The position numbers and the translations under genes are program-made. Shown one piece after another: positions 32,611 through 36,466 of a DNA stretch of 36,466 nt. The DNA is taken from NCBI GenBank assembly GCA_964429355.1, contig CAYSCH010000045.1:1-36466 (forward strand), given 5' to 3'. The notes below the pieces were generated by a model. The model was not told the origin of the DNA. It searched no databases and was given only the letters and a program-made list of their open reading frames with translations. Each line of letters begins with the position of its first letter. The stretch's first letter is position 1. Source of the stretch: JAAYAY01 sp964429355. Lineage in GTDB: Bacteria; Planctomycetota; Planctomycetia; Pirellulales; Thermoguttaceae.

Positions 32611-34233
32611 TCACTCGGCTGGAGCAACCACAGTCAGGATCTGGTTGGCGGGCACATCGGTCTGCTGCGTGGTTCGGCCGTCGGGCCAGCGGATCTCAAC
32701 ACGGTCCGCTTTTTCGGCCTTGCCCAGGCCGAAGTGCGGTCGCGGGTCGGATTGCGACAGATAACCTCGCACGGGAATGAGGTCATGGATCTGGGTCGAC
32801 TCGCCGGCGGTCACACTCACCCGGGCTCCAATCGCATCGGATTTGCCGTTAGGCAACCTGGCCGCGATGGTCAGCCACTGGTTGGTTCCGCCGTCGTTGC
32901 GAAGGAGTTTGGCCGGTCCATTCAGATTATTAATCAAAAGGTCCAGGTCGCCGTCGTTGTCGAAGTCACCGCAGGCTGCTCCGCGGCCCACAAACTCTTC
33001 CTGAAAATAGGGACCGGAGTCTTTGGCTACGTCGATGAACTTGCCGGCGCCGTTGTTGCGGGCGAGGGTATCTTCCTCGCCGAATTCCTTATGGGCATCG
33101 CCGTTGGCCACGTAGATGTCCAGCAGGCCGTCGTTGTCGTAGTCCAAAAGCAGGCCACCCCAGCCGGTGAACTGGCCGCAGATCAGCCCCAGGCCGGTGG
33201 AGGTGGTTACGTCCTGGAAGAATTCCTTCTCATTCCGCAGCAGGCAACCGTAGTCCATGTCGGGGATGTAGAGATCGAGCCAGCCGTCGAGGTTGAAATC
33301 GCCCGCATCCGGTCCCATCGAAGAGACCCCTTCGCCCGACTCGCCATAGGCCATGGCCCGCAGGAGGGCATCCTCGACGAACTTGCCGTCGCCGAGACTG
33401 CGAAAGAAGTCGTTGGCCATGGCGTCGTTGGTCACATAGATGTCCAGATGGCCGTCGTTATCCAGATCGGCAACCGTCGCTCCCATCCCGCGGCCGTTCG
33501 GATTGACCAGGCCCGCCTCTTCCGTCACATCGGTGAAGGTGCCGTCGCCGTTGTTGCGGTACAACTTATCGGGCTCGCCCTGATAGGTGAGCGGGCCGGG
33601 AAAACCGGTCGGCGCGTAGAAGGGGATCTTCGTGCCGTCGTAGGCCAGATAGTTCACCACATAGACGTCGAGCAGCCCGTCGCCGTCGTAGTCGAACCAC
33701 ACCGCCTGGAGGCCCCACAGGGGATCATCCAGCCCCGACTGTTTCGAGATATCGGTGAATGTTCCGTCGCCGTTGTTGCGATAGAATTCATCGGGACCGT
33801 AGCCGAGAACGAGCAGATCCAGGTCGCCGTCGTTATCGAAATCGGCCGAAGAACAGCCGAATGAGAAGGCGTTTCCCGCCACGCCCGCCTGCGCCGTCAC
33901 GTCGGTGAACGTTCCGTCATGATTGTTGCGATAGAGGGCATTGCGGAGTTTGTCCCGCAACGTCCGCCCGCGGTTGCTGCAGATCTCGGGGTTGTACCTG
34001 CCGTTGCAGAGATAGATGTCGAGCCAGCCGTCGCCGTCGTAGTCAAAAAACATCGCCCCGCCGCCGGAAGCTTTGACGATGTTGTCCATCTTGACATCAC
34101 CGTGGCTGTGCTTGAAATGGATGCCGGCCTGTTCGGTCACGTCGGCATACGTGGGCAGTTGCTGCTCGGCCGCAGATGCAGGAATGAAGGAAGCCAGGAC
34201 GACAAGGATCGCCGCCGGCGATGTAGGACTCAT
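32611..34233 (-). CDS. Exported FG-GAP/VCBS-repeat protein with ASPIC/UnbV domain
   Basis: A 540-residue protein with a signal peptide (MSPTSPAAILVVLASFIPASA) from the ATG ending at 34233, behind a G-rich ribosome-binding element. It has seven calcium-binding FG-GAP/VCBS motifs of the D-x-D-x-DG-x-x-D type: FFDYDGDGWLDIYL, ADFDNDGDLDLLVL, FDYDGDGLLDVYVV, ADLDNDGHLDIYVT, GDFNLDGWLDLYIP, LDYDNDGLLDIYVA and GDFDNDGDLDLLIN. Together these fold as an integrin-like propeller. The C-terminal 85 residues are an ASPIC/UnbV domain (GARVSVTAGESTQIHDL, GYLSQSDPRPHFGLGKAEKADRVEIRWPDG). Such proteins (CRTAC1-like) are exported, bind calcium and probably bind other proteins or glycans; no enzyme activity is established. 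It lies 46 bases after the HzsA-like gene and 16 bases before the decahaem gene, a spacing that implies one transcript. Confidence 0.9.
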   Translation of the reverse strand: MSPTSPAAILVVLASFIPASAAEQQLPTYADVTEQAGIHFKHSHGDVKMDNIVKASGGGAMFFDYDGDGWLDIYLCNGRYNPEICSNRGRTLRDKLRNALYRNNHDGTFTDVTAQAGVAGNAFSFGCSSADFDNDGDLDLLVLGYGPDEFYRNNGDGTFTDISKQSGLDDPLWGLQAVWFDYDGDGLLDVYVVNYLAYDGTKIPFYAPTGFPGPLTYQGEPDKLYRNNGDGTFTDVTEEAGLVNPNGRGMGATVADLDNDGHLDIYVTNDAMANDFFRSLGDGKFVEDALLRAMAYGESGEGVSSMGPDAGDFNLDGWLDLYIPDMDYGCLLRNEKEFFQDVTTSTGLGLICGQFTGWGGLLLDYDNDGLLDIYVANGDAHKEFGEEDTLARNNGAGKFIDVAKDSGPYFQEEFVGRGAACGDFDNDGDLDLLINNLNGPAKLLRNDGGTNQWLTIAARLPNGKSDAIGARVSVTAGESTQIHDLIPVRGYLSQSDPRPHFGLGKAEKADRVEIRWPDGRTTQQTDVPANQILTVVAPAE

Positions 34234-34279
34234 CGATTGCCCCCCATAGCACTAAGGTGGGTATTGGTTATTCACGGAA

Positions 34280-36229
34280 TCATCGGTCTGGCCGGGTGGA
34301 CCACGGGGCGCCGAGATCAATCCACTCGATCAAGGCCTGCAACTCGCCTGGGGTCAATGCCTGCCCGGCAGCCGGCTGTATCGGTTTCGGGATACCTTGA
34401 GCGGACTGGCCGTCCCACGGTCGCGAGGTGTTGCGTCCCAAAAGATGCCAAACCAAGGGGCTGGTCCGCGCCCGTCCGGGATCGACGTACTTGCCGCGTA
34501 CGTTGCCGCTCCAGTCGCCTGGGGCCGGGCGGGTCGGTGTCGACGTGCTGCCCGGTTCGAGGAGCGCCTCGTAGGCAATTCTCGCGGCATCGGGCGCCGC
34601 AGGGTCGACAGGGGCTTTTCTGCCCGCCGTCAGGTCCGGGGAACTGCCGCCCTGACTATGGCAAGGCAGACATTTCTGAGTGACGATCGGCGCGATATCT
34701 CGGCGGAAGTCGATCGAAAGGCGTTGTTCAACCGGCGGATCCACAACCACCGATGGACTCCTCAGGGCCTCGACCATCAGGTTTTCGGGGGTCAGCTCGG
34801 GATCTTCATGGCAGCCGATGCAACCCTGGTTGAAATGGTTACGGGTCCAGATCCATCCGCAGCTTCGCAGGGCCAGGCCGTCTTGATCGACAAGTTGCAG
34901 CTCGAAGGGCGTGTTGGCGGGAACCTCGAGATTGAAGGAGCCGTCGGGCGCCAGGGGCACCTCGCCGAGGATCCGGCGCGGGGCGAGCGACGGCAGAACA
35001 CCGTCGGACGCGTCAGACGGCGGGCCGTCCGGCCGGGGCGCGACACCCTCGACCAGGCGGAGATTCTTCACGCTGCCCGGTGCCAGCCAGGTCTTGTCTT
35101 CGAAGTCGGTCGTGTAGACGTTGAGGCAATAGATCTTGCCGTGCGGGTCGGTGTCGATGGAGGGACTGGAACGCCCATCCGGTTCCGGCCGGGGGGCGAC
35201 AAGTTTGGCCTGGATGAGGTGGAAACCGGGGTCGTCGAGCACGGGCTCCATCTGCTTGCTGCGCGGATCGAACCGGTAAACGGCGTGTGTTCGGGATCCG
35301 TCGGAGGGCCGCCAGGATACGAGAACCCGACCGTCGGGAAGGGGCGAAGGGGAGTGGAAAAGCCCGTCAGCGGTGCTGGTGATGGACTCGTAGGTGTGGA
35401 GCGGGCGGCGGGTCGTGACCGACGACAGCATGCCGGCGCCGTCCCAGGTGGGCTGGTCGGTTTCGACGAACACGATCAGCCCGCCCGTCGTGCCGCAAGG
35501 CATGTGCTTGATTCGTCTTCCGAAATCGGCGCAGATCGGTGCCGGATCGGTGCCGTCGAGATTGGCTTCGAGGAGCACAACGCGTCCCAGGAGTCCGTGT
35601 TCCAGCGTGCGCCGTTGCCAGCTTGCGTAGACCAGGCGGCCGTCCCACATGAGGTGTGGATCGTAGTCGCTCGACAGATTGAAGGTAAGGCGTTGGACTG
35701 CGGTGCCGTCGAGCCTGCAGGAGTACAAGGCGGTTGCGGCCTCAGGGCCCGTTTCGGAGAGCCGGTCCGGCTGGCTCGACAGGAAGGTGATCTGATGCCA
35801 GGCTTCGTTTGCGTCGCTGATCTGATAGAAGGCCGATTGGTAGGAAGGGCTGCGGCAGTCGCCGATGTCGCGGGTGATCTGCCGGAGTCCAGACCCGTCC
35901 AGGTTGATCTCGTAGAGATTCCAAGGGTCCTGGGCGGTCTTTTTGCCTGCCAGGAGGAGGCGTCTTCCGTCGAAGGAGACGTCCGGATCGCAGACACTGT
36001 GGAACGACTCGGCCAGTTCACGGCGTGCGCCGTCCGGATAGACAACCACGAGCCGGGCACCCTGGCCGTAGGTACGACCCAGGGAGGCCGTCGACGGACG
36101 GTCACCGATACCGTCTACCGGAATCTGCGTCAAAACAATCGGCCCGTCCAGGGAAGCCCCGGTGCTCCGGGGGATGCCAACCGCTCCGGAGAGCCACAGA
36201 CAGATCAACCCTGCCAGGAATAGGCGCAT
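34280..36229 (-). CDS. HzsA-like exported PD40 propeller protein with two haem c motifs
   Basis: A 649-residue protein, ATG ending at 36229, with GAGAA upstream and a signal peptide (MRLFLAGLICLWLSGAVG). Residues about 25-340 are TolB/PD40-type propeller repeats (DPDVSFDGRRLLLAGKK, YEINLDGSGLRQITRD, YSCRLDGTAVQRLTFN, SPSPLPDGRVLVSW). The middle segment (about 400-470, ILGEVPLAPDGSFNLEVPANTPFELQLVDQDG) matches the hydrazine-synthase alpha-subunit middle domain. Two haem motifs follow, CIGCH (470-474) and CLPCH (520-524), as in HzsA; the remaining 125 residues resemble the cytochrome-like end of this family. HzsA from anammox bacteria joins NO-derived hydroxylamine with ammonia, but hzsB and hzsC are absent here. 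The family is also widespread in non-anammox planctomycetes, where its job is unknown. A palindrome precedes the start. It is the first gene of the exported cluster and probably a haem redox protein of the periplasm. Confidence 0.82.
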   Translation of the reverse strand: MRLFLAGLICLWLSGAVGIPRSTGASLDGPIVLTQIPVDGIGDRPSTASLGRTYGQGARLVVVYPDGARRELAESFHSVCDPDVSFDGRRLLLAGKKTAQDPWNLYEINLDGSGLRQITRDIGDCRSPSYQSAFYQISDANEAWHQITFLSSQPDRLSETGPEAATALYSCRLDGTAVQRLTFNLSSDYDPHLMWDGRLVYASWQRRTLEHGLLGRVVLLEANLDGTDPAPICADFGRRIKHMPCGTTGGLIVFVETDQPTWDGAGMLSSVTTRRPLHTYESITSTADGLFHSPSPLPDGRVLVSWRPSDGSRTHAVYRFDPRSKQMEPVLDDPGFHLIQAKLVAPRPEPDGRSSPSIDTDPHGKIYCLNVYTTDFEDKTWLAPGSVKNLRLVEGVAPRPDGPPSDASDGVLPSLAPRRILGEVPLAPDGSFNLEVPANTPFELQLVDQDGLALRSCGWIWTRNHFNQGCIGCHEDPELTPENLMVEALRSPSVVVDPPVEQRLSIDFRRDIAPIVTQKCLPCHSQGGSSPDLTAGRKAPVDPAAPDAARIAYEALLEPGSTSTPTRPAPGDWSGNVRGKYVDPGRARTSPLVWHLLGRNTSRPWDGQSAQGIPKPIQPAAGQALTPGELQALIEWIDLGAPWSTRPDR

Positions 36230-36253
36230 TGCGGTTCTCGGCTTCTCAAAACC

Positions 36254-36278
36254 ACTCCAGCCTCAGAGCGGCTGGAGT
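36254..36278 (-). promoter_or_regulatory. 8-bp inverted repeat upstream of the HzsA-like gene
   Basis: ACTCCAGC (36254-36261) and GCTGGAGT (36271-36278) form a perfect inverted repeat around a 9-base centre, 25-49 bases upstream of the HzsA-like start codon. It is well placed for an operator or 5' leader hairpin controlling the exported cluster. No clear -35/-10 pair can be chosen next to it. Confidence 0.4.
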
Positions 36279-36431
36279 ATCTAACACGACCTGACACAAC
36301 ACTGGCAAAACCCGGCCCCTGCCGCCCCCGCGGAAAGACAAGACCTCATGGTCCATGATGTTTGCCTGCGGCGGCATTGTCAAGCCAATGCCAAATGGCC
36401 TTGCGTGATTCCAGGAGAGCCTCCAACACCG

Positions 36432-36453
36432 CCACCCACCTTGTTGTGGGTGG
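36432..36453 (+). terminator. Strong stem-loop near the right edge
   Basis: CCACCCAC (36432-36439), a six-base loop CTTGTT, and GTGGGTGG (36446-36453) make a perfect 8-bp stem. It may end a transcript coming from beyond the window. No U-tract is visible before the window ends. Confidence 0.35.
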
Positions 36454-36466
36454 AAGCCCAGTGGCG

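Larger units (their letters stand above)
36230..36466. other. Right-end intergenic region with no supported gene
   Basis: About 240 bases upstream of the first gene of the exported cluster. It contains an 8-bp inverted repeat at 36254-36278 and a perfect 8-bp stem-loop at 36432-36453. I see no gene of credible coding character. Confidence 0.4.

Noticed and set aside
34397..36223. Plus-strand open frame of 608 codons opposite the HzsA-like gene
   Set aside because: Shadow of a well-supported gene with signal peptide and haem motifs.
34280..36229. Claim of an anammox hydrazine synthase
   Set aside because: No HzsB- or HzsC-like gene or hydrazine dehydrogenase is present; the fold alone is widespread in non-anammox planctomycetes.
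1..36466. CRISPR array, tRNA, rRNA or intact insertion sequence
   Set aside because: I looked for regularly spaced repeats, cloverleaf-like sequences and transposase motifs and found none that hold up.

Overview
This 36 kb, GC-rich window looks like chromosomal DNA of a planctomycete, probably from the Pirellulales/Thermoguttaceae side of the phylum, although no rRNA or marker gene is present to prove it. The clues are the gene families: Tat-exported ThuA and sugar-phosphate isomerase/epimerase proteins, a TolB-like protein with the hydrazine-synthase-alpha middle fold and two haem c sites, an FG-GAP/ASPIC-UnbV protein, large fused multihaem cytochromes, many exported beta-propellers, and DUF5615/DUF433 toxin-antitoxin remnants. 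I see no tRNA, rRNA, CRISPR array or intact transposase.

Left part (1-6040): the 3' end of an unknown gene, a large exported planctomycete-type protein, a Tat-exported ThuA-domain protein and a PAS-AAA+-Fis sigma-54 activator on the plus strand. The activator meets a minus-strand Tat-exported sugar-phosphate isomerase tail to tail.

Middle left (6323-12786, minus strand): a compact three-gene operon encodes an Aur1/PAP2-type membrane phosphatase or transferase, a GPT2/PlsC-like acyltransferase and a rifampicin-phosphotransferase-like PEP-synthase homologue. It is bracketed by two copies of the 3' end of an M19 membrane-dipeptidase gene. The upstream copy is full length but frameshifted. The downstream copy is only the last 75 codons and begins right at the stop codon of the phosphotransferase-like gene. 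This looks like an insertion or duplication scar.

Middle (12955-24726): a Tat-exported amidotransferase-fold/NodB-like protein diverges from a MerR regulator, with a 19-bp-spacer promoter and dyad between them. Then come a 1,318-residue modular clan-A glycoside hydrolase, two unrecognised membrane proteins separated by a decayed toxin-antitoxin locus, a FabH-type ketosynthase, and a short GspE/PilB-like ATPase.

Right part (25126-36229, minus strand): six consecutive genes encode only exported proteins. In transcription order they are an HzsA-like dihaem PD40 propeller, an FG-GAP/ASPIC-UnbV propeller, a decahaem cytochrome fused to a YVTN propeller and a MauG/CcpA-like dihaem domain, a sensor-type propeller, and two paralogous ABC-type substrate-binding proteins without permease or ATPase. 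Four different beta-propellers, twelve CXXCH haem sites and two orphan binding proteins in one co-directional cluster make this the best candidate for an undescribed periplasmic redox or sensing module. Two genomic oddities also stand out: a 37-bp near-identical inverted repeat shared by positions ~3.6 kb and ~24.8 kb, and strong hairpins in the gap before the first binding-protein gene.
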